Assembly: GCA_029721515.1 (NCBI GenBank)
Contig: CM056563.1
Coordinates: forward strand, 20,279,954 to 20,343,953
From: Synanceia verrucosa
Taxonomy: Eukaryota; Chordata; Actinopteri; Perciformes; Synanceiidae
Direction of reading: 5' to 3'
Length of the DNA stretch: 64,000 nucleotides
This document shows positions 1-19,052 of this stretch, piece by piece (position 1 is the first letter of the stretch; each line of letters opens with the position of its first letter). The notes beneath the pieces are model-generated. The model ran no database searches. It worked only from the letters and a program-made list of their open reading frames with translations, and was not told the origin of the DNA. A program made the translations under genes and the position numbers.

Positions 1-199
1 ATATAGCTTCTTTTCAAAAAACAATAATAATGCATAAGGCAAGAAACTTCCAGGAAGCATTCAAAATCTGTTTGCAACTGTAGAGATGGTGATAATCTGA
101 GGGGTGAACACAGTTTAAGAGAGGAAATGAAGAAATGTTTTAAATGATGTAGAAAGAAATTATTTTCACAAGATATTATGATGGTATGAAGGTTATTAA

Positions 200-800
200 G
201 AGGCAGACTTGACTACTGAAACAGTGTATTCACTGGTCTCTCTCTCTGTCTGCAGCTGATCCAGAATGCTGCTGCTCGAGTCCTCACTAAAAAAGTGGAT
301 CACATCAGTCCAGTTCTGAGCTCTGTGCTCTGGCTCCCTGTCAGGGTAAGAATTGATTTCAAAGTATTACTGTTGGTTTATAAAGCACTAAATGGTATGG
401 GGCCAAAATAGCTGTCTGATCTCCTGCTACAGTATGAGCCATCCAGACCCCTCCCGTCATCTGGTTCAGATCTGCTTACTGTCCCCAGAGTCAGAACTAA
501 ACATGGAGCGTTCAGTTTCTATGCTCCTTATATCTGGAACAAACTTCCAGAAAACTGCAGGTCAGCTCTCACTTCTTTTAAATCAAGGCTGAAGACCTTT
601 CTATTTGCCGGTGCTTTTTACTAATTTCTACTGCACTGTAACTTCTATCCTTGGATTTTATATCTGTCCTATTCTATTTTAGATGTCTTGTTGCTTTCAA
701 TGTGTTATATTTTAATTCTTGATGTTTTATGTAAAGTTTTAGGAATTGCTCTGTTGCTGAAATATGCTATATAAATAACATTGCCTTGCCTATTATCATT
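200..800 (+). mobile_element. 3' end of an L2-like LINE (reverse transcriptase C-terminal tail), degenerate
   Basis: Translated in the plus direction, roughly positions 255-600 read as the tail that ends many fish LINE ORF2 proteins: a start like LIQNAAARVLT, then HISPVLSS, LWLPVR, DFKVLLLVYKALNG, YEPSRPL and PYIWNKLPENCRS. There is an in-frame stop after the ALNGMGPK segment (near 409), so this copy is dead. An AT-rich 3' tail follows to about 795. The reverse transcriptase catalytic motifs are absent, as expected of a 5'-truncated copy. The family call rests on resemblance to fish L2-type elements; the exact subfamily cannot be named from sequence alone. Confidence 0.75.
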
Positions 801-1336
801 AGTGATAACATGGCTGAGGCTATTGTTATTAAATTAATGATGGTATTTAAATTGTATACTTCTGTCTGTTTCTCTTACAGTATATGACATATGGAAATAT
901 AGGTAATTATCTTTATGTTTGTAAGAATACATTGTTTATGTTTATGGAGATGTTTTGTTAGCAATGTCCAATCAAGAAAATGACATGGACACAGTTGTTT
1001 GGTCATAAGATCTGCATTAGTCTGTATTAACTGATCCTTTTTGAATATGTTGACAAGATAATGTTTTGTTTTGTGTATTTTTTATTAGTTATTGACTTCA
1101 TATTTGAAATAAATGACTAAATAAATGAAATGAAATTAAATGAATTATTCTATTATGTCATTACTGTCTTATGTTGCTGTGGTGGGTGAATTTCACCCAA
1201 TGTGGCATAAATAAAACAAAAATATTAAAAAAAAAAAAAAAAAAAAAAAAATTCTATTTCTGTTTATTTGTGATGTCACAGTTTGACAAAATGGACTATT
1301 TCACAGTTTTAAACTTTAAAAACAGACAACTTTTAC
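801..1336. other. Non-coding stretch with LINE/SINE-like tail and poly-A run
   Basis: This is AT-rich DNA left of the last visible DHX58 exon, so it is probably DHX58 intron. Around 1105-1135 it contains a tail-like string (TTTGAAATAAATGACTAAAT). An inverted relative occurs at about 51100-51125, suggesting a shared retroelement 3' end. An A-run lies at 1228-1250. I see no further DHX58 exon here, so the rest of that gene is outside the window. Confidence 0.5.
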
Positions 1337-3760
1337 CTTGGAAAAGTCCCACCAGGAAGAAGTCTGTCCCATCCATCGCTGTGATGCACTTGTTGATGTA
1401 GAATTCATCCAGGGAGCGGTAGGCATCCATCATTCGCAGCGTGTCGTTGATGAGCAGGGCGTCGTTGTACCGTCTGAGGTGGACAGCACACTGTGCCAGC
1501 AGCCTGTTGTTTTCTCTTACTCCTGATTTAAATTCAAATCATGCAGGAGCATCATCAGAAGCTTCCTCTACACATCTGATTCATATTTAATGTGTCTTAA
1601 ATGTTCTCCGTGCCGTCACAAGCGAACACTTTGTTCCATTATGGTATGAAAAAACAAAATAAAGTGGCACCTCGCTGCTCCAGTATCATCACATCTGTCT
1701 CGTACTCTTGAGTCCCACATTGTCTCAGTCTGAAGTCTGGAGGAACATTCATGTAGTCATGAATCATCTGCATCATGAGCTTCAGATGATCCCCGAATGG
1801 ATCCTAAAAGCAGAAATGTTGCATTATGGAATATTTATGTGATTTTAGCACATTTCAAAAAGTTTTGACGGTGTAAGTTTATGTAAAAATATGAGACGAT
1901 CCACATGGGAATGAGTGCAGGGTGAGTAGCTTAAAGCCCAGATCAGCTGATGTCATATCAGGATGGATTACTGTCCACCAGAGACACTTAAACATATCTC
2001 AGGAATTCAAAGCATGCATGTATCGTCACTCTTTTATCTATTGAAAAACTTTTAAAAGTTACAGATGCTTGATGAACTCTCTGAACACAATGAAAACCTG
2101 GCTATGGTAACTAAATACTGCACCCATATTGCATAATCACACAGATGCACCAACTAACTGTAACATCTAGCATCTTAAACGAAAGTTTGTAAGGCCAGGT
2201 GTCATGTCACTGCATCCCCATCTCTGCCGTCTATCACGGTTATTATTTTAAAAGAAAAAATAATCAACAAATGAATTCACCTCAGGCCTTTTCTCCACAA
2301 TGTCAAACCTCTTGATGGGTCTGGGTACTTTCTGCTTCAGCTCGGAGACACAGTTTTTAGTGGAAACTATGGCTGAGTCCAGGTTGGCACAAATCTGACA
2401 GGGAGACGAAGAAGAAGAAGAAGAAGAGTGAGTGACTCATTTGTGACTGATTCAATCAAAGCCCATGTTGAACAGGTGAACCGTGACCTGCAGGACATGC
2501 TGCACAGCCTTTTCCAGGCTCTTTGCTCCGTTCGCCCCTGGCGATGCAGTGAGACCCAGGATCTGTGGTAATTTCTGCTCTCCTTGCAGCTTTCTCTCCA
2601 CGTAGCACGCCATCACCTTGTTGTAGACCGTCTGCTTGTTGGTGTGGTGACACTCATCGATTATCAGTAGGGTAATATCTGTCAACAACCACAAATTCAT
2701 TATGGGTACAATCTGGATTTGCGTCTTAATCTCACATCAATTCACCTCATCGTCATTAAGCCTATTTTAGGGGGGGCTAAAGCCCCTCTATAACATTGTT
2801 AAGACCCCCTAAATAACTTGGTGTTGTTTCATTTGTTTATTTTATTTTATTTTTTTTTTTTTTTACTTCACGTAAATACATACTGCATATTTGCTCACAT
2901 CCTGTGCATCTCCTGGGGGCTTAGCCCACCTAATGACATCCATGTTGACATGCTCTCATTCTATCTGCCATTCCCAAAAAAAACCCTTCATTTATATAAT
3001 TTTGGAAAATGTTTCCAGCATCTTTTAATTATGAAGCTAAAGCAAAAAATGCTAGTGGCACAAGCAGTGACGTCATTAGGCCAAAGGCCCCCCTAAAACT
3101 TAAACGTACGCCCCATAAATAATTTGGTATGGTTTATTTTTATTTTTATTTTATTTATTTATTTTTACAAAAAAAGTGCCAAAATATATATGTGATTCCT
3201 CACATTCTTTGCATCTCCTGGGCGCTAAGCCCCCCCATCCTTAAAACCTAGTGACGCTCCTGGTCACAACATTACAGTCATGGGTGTTAAAGCTCACTTT
3301 AACTGACCTGAGAGCTCGACGTGTTTGCTCTCCTCCTCGTCGGTCAGAGCATTATACAGGATCTGTGCTGTGCAGATGACCACGTCTGAGTCCTGCACCA
3401 CCCGCCCAAAGAAGTTCTTCTCATCACTCTCTCCAGTGACCGGCACCAGGGTGTAGTCATGGCCCAGGTGAGGCTTGAACTCTTGGGTGTAATGCTGGTC
3501 GACAAGGTGAACCTGCAGAATAGAATACATTATTACAGTATTTGGCTCATTATTATCATTGTAATGAAAATGATTCTGCGTACCCTGTTCACCAGGACCA
3601 CCACTTTTGCCTGTGGTGTGGTCTCCAGGTGTTTTTTGGCCACATACACAGCAGCTCGGGTCTTTCCACCTCCTGTCGGCAGCCAAATGATTATGTTCTC
3701 TCTCTGAAGAGCTCTTTCAACCACTTCCTGCTGGTAGGCAAACAGCTCCATATCTGCCAT
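1337..3760 (-). CDS. DHX58: LGP2, RIG-I-like receptor RNA helicase (5' part; gene runs off the left edge)
   Basis: This is an RIG-I-like receptor that binds double-stranded RNA in the cytosol and tunes MDA5/RIG-I antiviral signalling. The visible coding exons are 3584-3760, 3308-3512, 2488-2678, 2281-2394, 1671-1803 and 1337-1522. All have GT-AG borders and joining phases, giving about 335 residues. The protein starts MADMELFAYQQEVVERAL, with Walker A LPTGGGKT (motif I) and the DEAD-family motif DECHH, followed by LGLTASPG (motif III region). The ATG sits in the second exon, right at the start of helicase domain 1. No CARD domains are encoded upstream, which separates LGP2 from RIG-I and MDA5. 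A second in-frame Met three codons later (3751) could also serve as start. Helicase domain 2 and the C-terminal RNA-binding domain lie beyond position 1. Neighbouring KAT2A supports the assignment by synteny. Confidence 0.95.
2748..3262. repeat. Inverted-repeat MITE-like element, nested or tandem pair, in a DHX58 intron
   Basis: The left end (near 2750-2800) carries GTCATTAAGCCTATTTTAGGGGGGGCT-type sequence. The right end (about 3228-3262) is its near inverse, with CCCCCCATCCTTAAAACCTAGTGACG. A second left-end copy begins near 3065 (GTGACGTCATTAGG), so one element is inserted into, or duplicated beside, another. Relatives lie at 38418-38826, 41880-42263 and 44903-45175. No coding capacity was seen. 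Confidence 0.6.
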
Positions 3761-3777
3761 CCTATTTGACAATATCA

Positions 3778-4000
3778 CTGTCAAAGAAAAAGGGAAAAAG
3801 TAGATCAGTAACACCATAAAGTGTAGAAAACAAACTGAATCACGGTATGGTTTATCTGTTAAAGCCAGCCTTCAATAACTCACCTGCCAGGTGTGTTTTC
3901 AGCGTCCTCTTGTCCACTACCACCACACACTGTAGGTGCTGTTTTTTTAATGCAGCTGATCAGCTGTGTCATGTGGAGACAGGAAAACGAAAGCGAACCT
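3778..4000 (-). promoter_or_regulatory. DHX58: DHX58 promoter, non-coding exon 1 and first intron
   Basis: The coding exon has an upstream acceptor (CTTTGACAG) ending at 3778, so 17 nt of 5' UTR precede the ATG in that exon. A strong donor (GGCAG|GTGAGT) at 3883/3884 marks the end of a non-coding first exon reaching up from 3884, probably to about 3930-3950. The intron is only about 106 nt. Upstream of that exon lie a 14-bp palindrome at 3953-3966 (two CAGCTG E-boxes) and an interferon response element at 3983-3998. No convincing TATA box is visible. The transcription start is inferred, not seen. Confidence 0.65.
3983..3998. promoter_or_regulatory. ISRE / IRF element with three GAA(A) half-sites
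   Basis: On the plus strand the sequence reads GAAAACGAAAGCGAAC. That is three consecutive IRF half-sites spaced by two bases (GAAA-NN-GAAA-NN-GAA), matching the interferon-stimulated response element bound by ISGF3 and IRFs. It lies about 100 bp upstream of the donor that closes the DHX58 non-coding exon. LGP2 is a classic interferon-stimulated gene, so the position and motif agree with known regulation. Confidence 0.8.
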
Positions 4001-4295
4001 CTGTGAAGGACCATCTGAGGGAGGATCTGGAGCAACAACCGATAAGCTTCACTGAGCAGTGACAGGGGAGGCCTGAACTACACAACACAAAATAGGTCAA
4101 TATAAGTCTAAGTCTATATTTCTATCTTACATACATGTTATGGCTCACAGCTGAGGTGTGTTCTTATAAAGCTCCACCCTACTTCTTCCTAAAATCTACT
4201 GTTGCTTGTGGCAAAGCAGGAAATCCCCAACTGGATGTTTTCTGCCCTCTGGTTTATGGAGATAGAATTGTCTAAAAAAGATTAATAGAAATAAA

Positions 4296-4305
4296 AGATT
4301 ATATA

Positions 4306-4350
<45 letters not shown>
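4296..4350. repeat. AT dinucleotide microsatellite
   Basis: An alternating AT run of about 55 bp with one G interruption near 4311. It is intergenic and likely length-polymorphic. Confidence 0.9.
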
Positions 4351-4355
<5 letters not shown>

Positions 4356-6352
4356 TGAGACAATTCTATCTCCATACTGGTTATTCACTGACTTTCTGAT
4401 CTCAGTTAAAATCACTACGTTGAGTCAAGCTAAATATTGGAATTGGAGTGAAGCTGCACAAATTTGCACGTTGACTTTATCCATTTAAAAAACATTTTGG
4501 AAACACCAACTTTTTTTTCAGAGTGATGAAGGAATCAGCTTCTGGGAGCAACTAGACACAACAATGTGAAATGACATCAATAACCTTAAGTTCTAGATTT
4601 AATAATAATAATAATGATAATAATAAATATAACTTTCAAATATTACTATATCTACAGTGTAAAAGGAAGACTGATGAAAAAGTATGAGATAAATATACGA
4701 AATGAATAACAATAAAATCAAATCAACAAAATTAGGAGTGTTACTCCGCTTGGAACTTGGTTCTAAAAACAATAGTGAAGTTTAAGAAAATAAAATGGAA
4801 AAGACATAAATAAAGCTTGAAAGAAAATAAACTAATATTTATAATGGTGTGCCACAGTTATTGCTACAAATAGGGTTATTGCACATTGCAGAATTGAGAT
4901 TCAATCTCATACATTTGTCCCGTTATTGCACAGAGAGGTAGTATGTATTTGTAGTATATATATGACAATATAATGATATATAAATATTATAAGGCATATA
5001 ATATTCATTCAATCAGTCACAGACGCATAGATGTGTTACAGTGATGAGGTAGTACAGCGATATGAAACAATGTTAGTACCCACAAGGTGAATAGCAGGAA
5101 CATTAAGTGGACATATACAGTATTATTAATAATGTGTATGTCAACATCATTCAGCATTCAGCTGTTTTATATCCGGTTATGATCAACTGTGATGTAGAGA
5201 AACAAAACTAAAACATCTGTGTGTCCACTGATGGGGCCTCCTGAGGGAGGCTCTGGACCAACAACAGCTGGCTTTCACTTTGCAGCGACCTCGTGTGTAC
5301 TTTTGCTGGACAGATACACTTGTCATGTACATGCAGCACATTTAAAGGTGCGGTATGAAATATTTAGGACATCTGTCACTGAGGTGTGTCAAGCCTATGG
5401 TGGTAAACACCAAAATGTGAGTGATCACATCTAGAGTCAGTACAGGTATTTGACTTAAGAAAAATTAACTCTTTGAGTGTTAAAATCCAACGCTTGAGTG
5501 CCATCGACATAATACATTGAAGTGTTTTTTGGCAGTGGGTCGTTGATCGTGGTCTCCTGCAGCCTGTGAGCAATATTGGGGATTCTGGGAGATGTAGTCA
5601 GAGCATAAAGAGACGGTATACACCACAGAGATCAAAGCAGGAAGTGGAGACGATCGAGATTATAGAGCAAAACTGACGGAATCTGGAGAAAAACTGGTGT
5701 TTTGGTGAAAGTGTCCTCTACTCTACCTCTGATAAAACAAGAATGGAACAAGGTAAAAACAAACATTTTTTCATGATGAAATAGAGAGTCTCTTCTTTCA
5801 TTTGAGCTATTCAGTTTTGAGAGACATAGTACAAGATATTCTGTGGGTCTAGAAATATGACTCAAAATGGGCAAAAACGTTGGAACAAGTTCTGTTTTGT
5901 AAAACGGAGGTTAATATTTCTGCCAGTGGATCTCTCCTACACACCAGCCCTTCAGAAATGACAGTCATAGTCTAATGACACATAATGTCATGTAAAAAGT
6001 TGTCAAGCAGGTCTTTTGTTTTGTCCAAGTCGACTGACTCAACCTCACCACATTTGTTTCTAAAAAAAAAAACAAAACAAAAAACAAACAAACAAAAAAA
6101 AAACAAACTTTATTGTCATGAACAGTATTACAGTTACAGTGAATGGCAACCAGAGACGGCGGCCATCCTCAGACAGGTGGAAAGTTCACTCAGGCTGACC
6201 GTTTGTTTTAAGAGTATCTGAAATGCAGCATAGGTAGATTGAGGGAAAAGTATGCAATAGACAACCCTGAATAACGCAACACTGACATCACTTCAGTAAT
6301 TCAAAGCTAGTCATGATTCAAGTACAAAATAAACACACACTCTCTCTCACTG

Positions 6353-6383
<31 letters not shown>

Positions 6384-7641
6384 TGAACGTGACATTCAAG
6401 GAGAAGGCTCAAACAGCACTGGACTGTTTCATCCCAGGAAGCACTGACCGCTGAACATACAGTGTTTCTAACGCTGTTTAAAAAAAACAACAAAACAAAA
6501 CAGTGGCGAGCGTTTGGATGTTTTTTGTTATCAGTTCAAACTGTGCAGCATGCAGCCTCCTCCCTTCATCCTCTCATCGACATTTACCACCCAGTAAACC
6601 TGTGACCACCACTAATAACGTGGCGGCACACGAAACAGACTACTTAGCATATGTGTGCAGGTATGACTGAACTACAGCGACAGAACAAATCAATACCAAC
6701 AAGACCTGCAAGCACGGTGAAAGCTACGCTACGCTAACATGTGACGTCATCGTGAACGGTGTGGAATAAAACCCTGCCAGTGGGAAGTAAACAGTATGCG
6801 TCATTTTTACTGTGGAAATGAGCATCGACTGTGTTGTTTGCGTGAAAAAAAACATATTTTATTAAAGGCAACGATTGGGGAGATTGTGTTGGAAATATTT
6901 GACGCCCAGTCCATCGTTAGCAATGAACGCTTTTCGCCTTCTGTTAATCTGTGATGTAGGGCTCATTAAATATTTCTTCAGTCATTTTTTTATGCTTTTT
7001 ATAAGCACATGATTTAAAAAGTGTTGCTTTTCTATGATTCTTTGTGGAAAAACTAAATTTTACAGAGTTGACCAAATCGTATAGGAGTTTGTCAGATTTT
7101 CTGCAGTAAGGCTACCATGTTTGATCCATTTTTTTTTTTTTAGAATAAAGTTAAATAACACTGCTAAATGATTTGCTCTTTGCTGACAAAAAAAAAAAAG
7201 ATATTTGAAATACTAAATACTAAAACCTGCAAACGTCCTACTGAACAAATCCTTTTGAGACTACTAGAGTGAAAAGTGCCTTCACCCCTCAGAGAGTGTC
7301 TATCTTTCTGACCCATGAAGATGGCAGCGATGTTCAAGTGTCTGTCAGTAATGGAAGGCAACGTGGCTTTAGGTCCCGAGGTCCAGTTTTCGACGAAAAA
7401 TACTCTACACTACGTGTACATCTGCTCTGCGATGAGTTTCAAGCAAAGTGGAATGAAGAAACGTCACTAAATGCAACAAAACCAAGTGGATCATATGATA
7501 AATAACGGTGAACAGTGTGGCGTTGGACCTGTAACTTTGGTACACTTGATGAAAAAAACATGGATATGCAGAGTAATGACTGATGTCATTTTTGACACTT
7601 TGTAATGCTCTTCTTGATCTGTTACGTCACGTACATACCCT

Positions 7642-7647
7642 TTTATT
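7642..7647 (-). terminator. KAT2A: Candidate KAT2A polyadenylation signal
   Basis: AATAAA on the minus strand, about 100 nt after the KAT2A stop codon. It is the first canonical hexamer downstream, so a short 3' UTR is plausible. Later hexamers could also be used. Confidence 0.5.
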
Positions 7648-7748
7648 AACTCAGATATGACAACAGCTAGCGATGTTTTCCTCGACGTCTCGGTGTGTCA
7701 GTCACCCCTCGTCTGTTAAGAAATGGGTAAATAATTCTGCGGCTCAGA

Positions 7749-16741
<8,993 letters not shown>

Positions 16742-16870
16742 GTCCACGCTGGTACACTCTTCCTCTGCTCCGGTTTACCTCATATGCTGCCTTCAAGTGC
16801 CGTCGGCAATTTGTCATTCAAGAGAATCGCAGCAACGTTTAAACGTTGAAACGTTTTTTAGATCCCCTCC
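16742..16870 (-). promoter_or_regulatory. KAT2A: KAT2A 5' UTR / promoter-proximal region
   Basis: Upstream of the KAT2A ATG. It includes a perfect 14-bp palindrome AACGTTTAAACGTT at 16834-16847, followed by another AACGTTT seven bases on. No TATA box was seen. The KAT2A first exon and this flank are the most GC- and CpG-rich part of the region, fitting a housekeeping promoter. Transcription start not determinable from sequence. Confidence 0.45.
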
Positions 16871-17344
16871 ATCAACAGAGAGACGTTGAGAACATACATG
16901 AATAACACGTGCACTTGATTTTACGCTTGAATCTGTCTTTTCAAACAAGTATCAACCTTTAATAGTATAAATATAACGTCAGTACCAGCATCAGTTTGTC
17001 GCTTCAATACTCAAAATTACGCCACCGCGATTAATTTAACTGCAATCATCCATATAACTCAATATTCCCACAATTACTGCACATATCGACACTTCTGCCT
17101 TATTTACAAGTTTTATTTTGAATGTCTTTACCGGAAGTTTTTGAATGCTATTAATATTTGTCTTCATGAGCGACCCCTAGTGGTCACAGTGTGTAACTAC
17201 ATCTGTCTTACTGAGAGGCGTTTACCAAGTCGCTGCTTGGTGGAGATGAGTCACAAGTATGGAGATAAATAGAAATAAAAGATGATATATATAAACATAC
17301 ATACATACATTTATAAATATCCAAATATAAAATACAAATATAAA

Positions 17345-17349
<5 letters not shown>

Positions 17350-17388
<39 letters not shown>
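17350..17388. repeat. AT dinucleotide microsatellite
   Basis: Uninterrupted TA repeat of about 38 bp in the KAT2A-RAB5C spacer. Confidence 0.9.
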
Positions 17389-17391
<3 letters not shown>

Positions 17392-18607
17392 TATATATTC
17401 GGCTTTAAAAGACTTGGTCGCACACAGGAAGGTTATAGCACTTGAAAGCACCTTGCCTGTGGTGGTTATGGGTAATGTAGTTTGTAGAGTCAAGCATTGG
17501 AATTCAAATATGTTTTCACATTGGTGGAGTTTAAATAATATATTATTTTAAATATAATTATTCTGAGTTTCTTTCACATTCCTCCTTTTATATTTGCATA
17601 TTTAAGTAAAATTTGATCAAAACGCTGGTAGTTGTCACTTTTTATAAAGCCATTAATGTGTGTGGATATGGTGAAATAATTAAACAGGGATACAGACAAG
17701 ATACCTTCCCCTTGTTTATTGGTAAAATTACTTTTTTCTTCTTTATCTACACATGACCCCACCCTCCCTGTTGTCCCCCCACTTAACAGCAGTGGCTGCT
17801 GTACAGGTACTGTTGTGCTAATTGTTGATGCCATAAAAGGATGACATTACATTGAAATCAATCCCTCCCTGACATGAAGATTAAAAACAAAGAGAGAGAA
17901 AAGAAAAGGAAAGGAAGCCAACGATAACACCTCAATTCACAAAGATTATGAGACAGAACCAGTGCATTTAATACCATAGATCTTCAGAAAAAAATTAAGA
18001 CATGAAAAAAAATCCATCACAAAACAACATCATGTAGAGATTGGGAAGATATTGTTTTGACAATAACTACTGATTGATTATAAACTTGAAAAGTCTGATA
18101 CAAATACAGCAATGTTGTCAATACACAGTTGTGATTTTGGTCAAGAAAACAAATCTTGCTTTATGTATTTGTCATTGTACACTGATGATTCAAAGACATT
18201 ACATTAATGCTAAAATTACTTATGGGTGATGACGTTAATAAAGTACTATTAACTGTATATGGTTTGATAACATAGATGGGTGATTGTAAAACCTGAAAGG
18301 CTTTAAAATCATAATGATAAGCCTGTGTCAAAAGAAGCTGAAGTAATAATAATAGTGATAACAATAACAATGTAATAACTCAATCTACACAGCTCTATCA
18401 AGAAGGAAATATCAGTCCATTCCCGATCTCCTGTTACGAACCTTCCCTCTTCGTCTTTTCCAGGAAGCAGACAGAAAAGTGAAGGACTGCGTCATGCACC
18501 TGCAGTTTTAACTGTGTCATAAGACCATGATGGAAATACTTCAAATAACTGATGGTGTGTGTAAAAGCAGGAGGCAGAAGAGAAAGGACAGGGCCAATAC
18601 ACCTGTT

Positions 18608-18613
18608 TTTATT
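18608..18613 (-). terminator. RAB5C: Candidate RAB5C polyadenylation signal
   Basis: AATAAA on the minus strand about 440 nt after the RAB5C stop codon. A further hexamer occurs near 17714. Which is used cannot be told from sequence. Confidence 0.35.
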
Positions 18614-19052
18614 CATTCCTGTCGCTTTCATTATTTTTCCTCTATACAAATACACAAACAGGTGAGCAATATGGCCCTATTAAGTGCCACTGGTAATGAC
18701 TGATCTTTTTTTTTTCCTTCTTCCATGAAAGGGACATTTTTCCCCCCTTACGGTGATGTCAAGTGTCCATCATCAATAGAGAGGTCATGGATTGGCAAGT
18801 CCAGGGGTTAAAACACAATTCTGGAAATAAGCCTGTGGGTTGATTTCTTGGTTGGTTCAACCATCAGAGGGGTCTGGCAGTTTACTGGCCAGTGGACTCT
18901 TTTGCCAAACAGTTAATTGGTACTGTGTTGCTCATTGGGTAGTTGGTCCGACCATGGTTGGGTTTGACCAATTGGACATTGTTTGACAGCTGGCTAATTC
19001 TGGTCTGGTTGATCGAAGCTGTGGATTGGTTGGATCAGGTGACTCGATGCGG

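Larger units (their letters stand above)
4001..7748. other. Intergenic region between DHX58 (5' end) and KAT2A (3' end)
   Basis: No gene was recognised. Contents: an AT dinucleotide microsatellite at about 4296-4350; AT-rich low-complexity DNA at 4580-5160; a unit at 5527-5625 repeated at 8085-8180 inside KAT2A; an A/C-rich low-complexity run at 6061-6105; and a CA microsatellite at about 6353-6381. The right end, from about 7640, is the KAT2A 3' UTR. Open frames such as 7269-7505 (plus) show no recognisable protein. Confidence 0.6.
16871..19052. other. KAT2A-RAB5C spacer and probable RAB5C 3' UTR
   Basis: The right part, below the RAB5C stop, is probably its 3' UTR. Minus-strand AATAAA hexamers lie at 18608-18613 and near 17714-17719. 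An AT microsatellite occupies about 17350-17388. No gene of its own; short frames here lack recognisable protein. The small heat-shock gene HSPB9, which sits here in mammals, was not found. Confidence 0.5.

Noticed and set aside
7269..7505. Plus-strand 78-codon frame near the KAT2A 3' end
   Set aside because: No recognisable domain, no splice signals in frame, and it lies just past the KAT2A stop on the other strand.
16871..19052. HSPB9 gene expected from mammalian synteny
   Set aside because: No alpha-crystallin domain frame was found on either strand in the KAT2A-RAB5C spacer.
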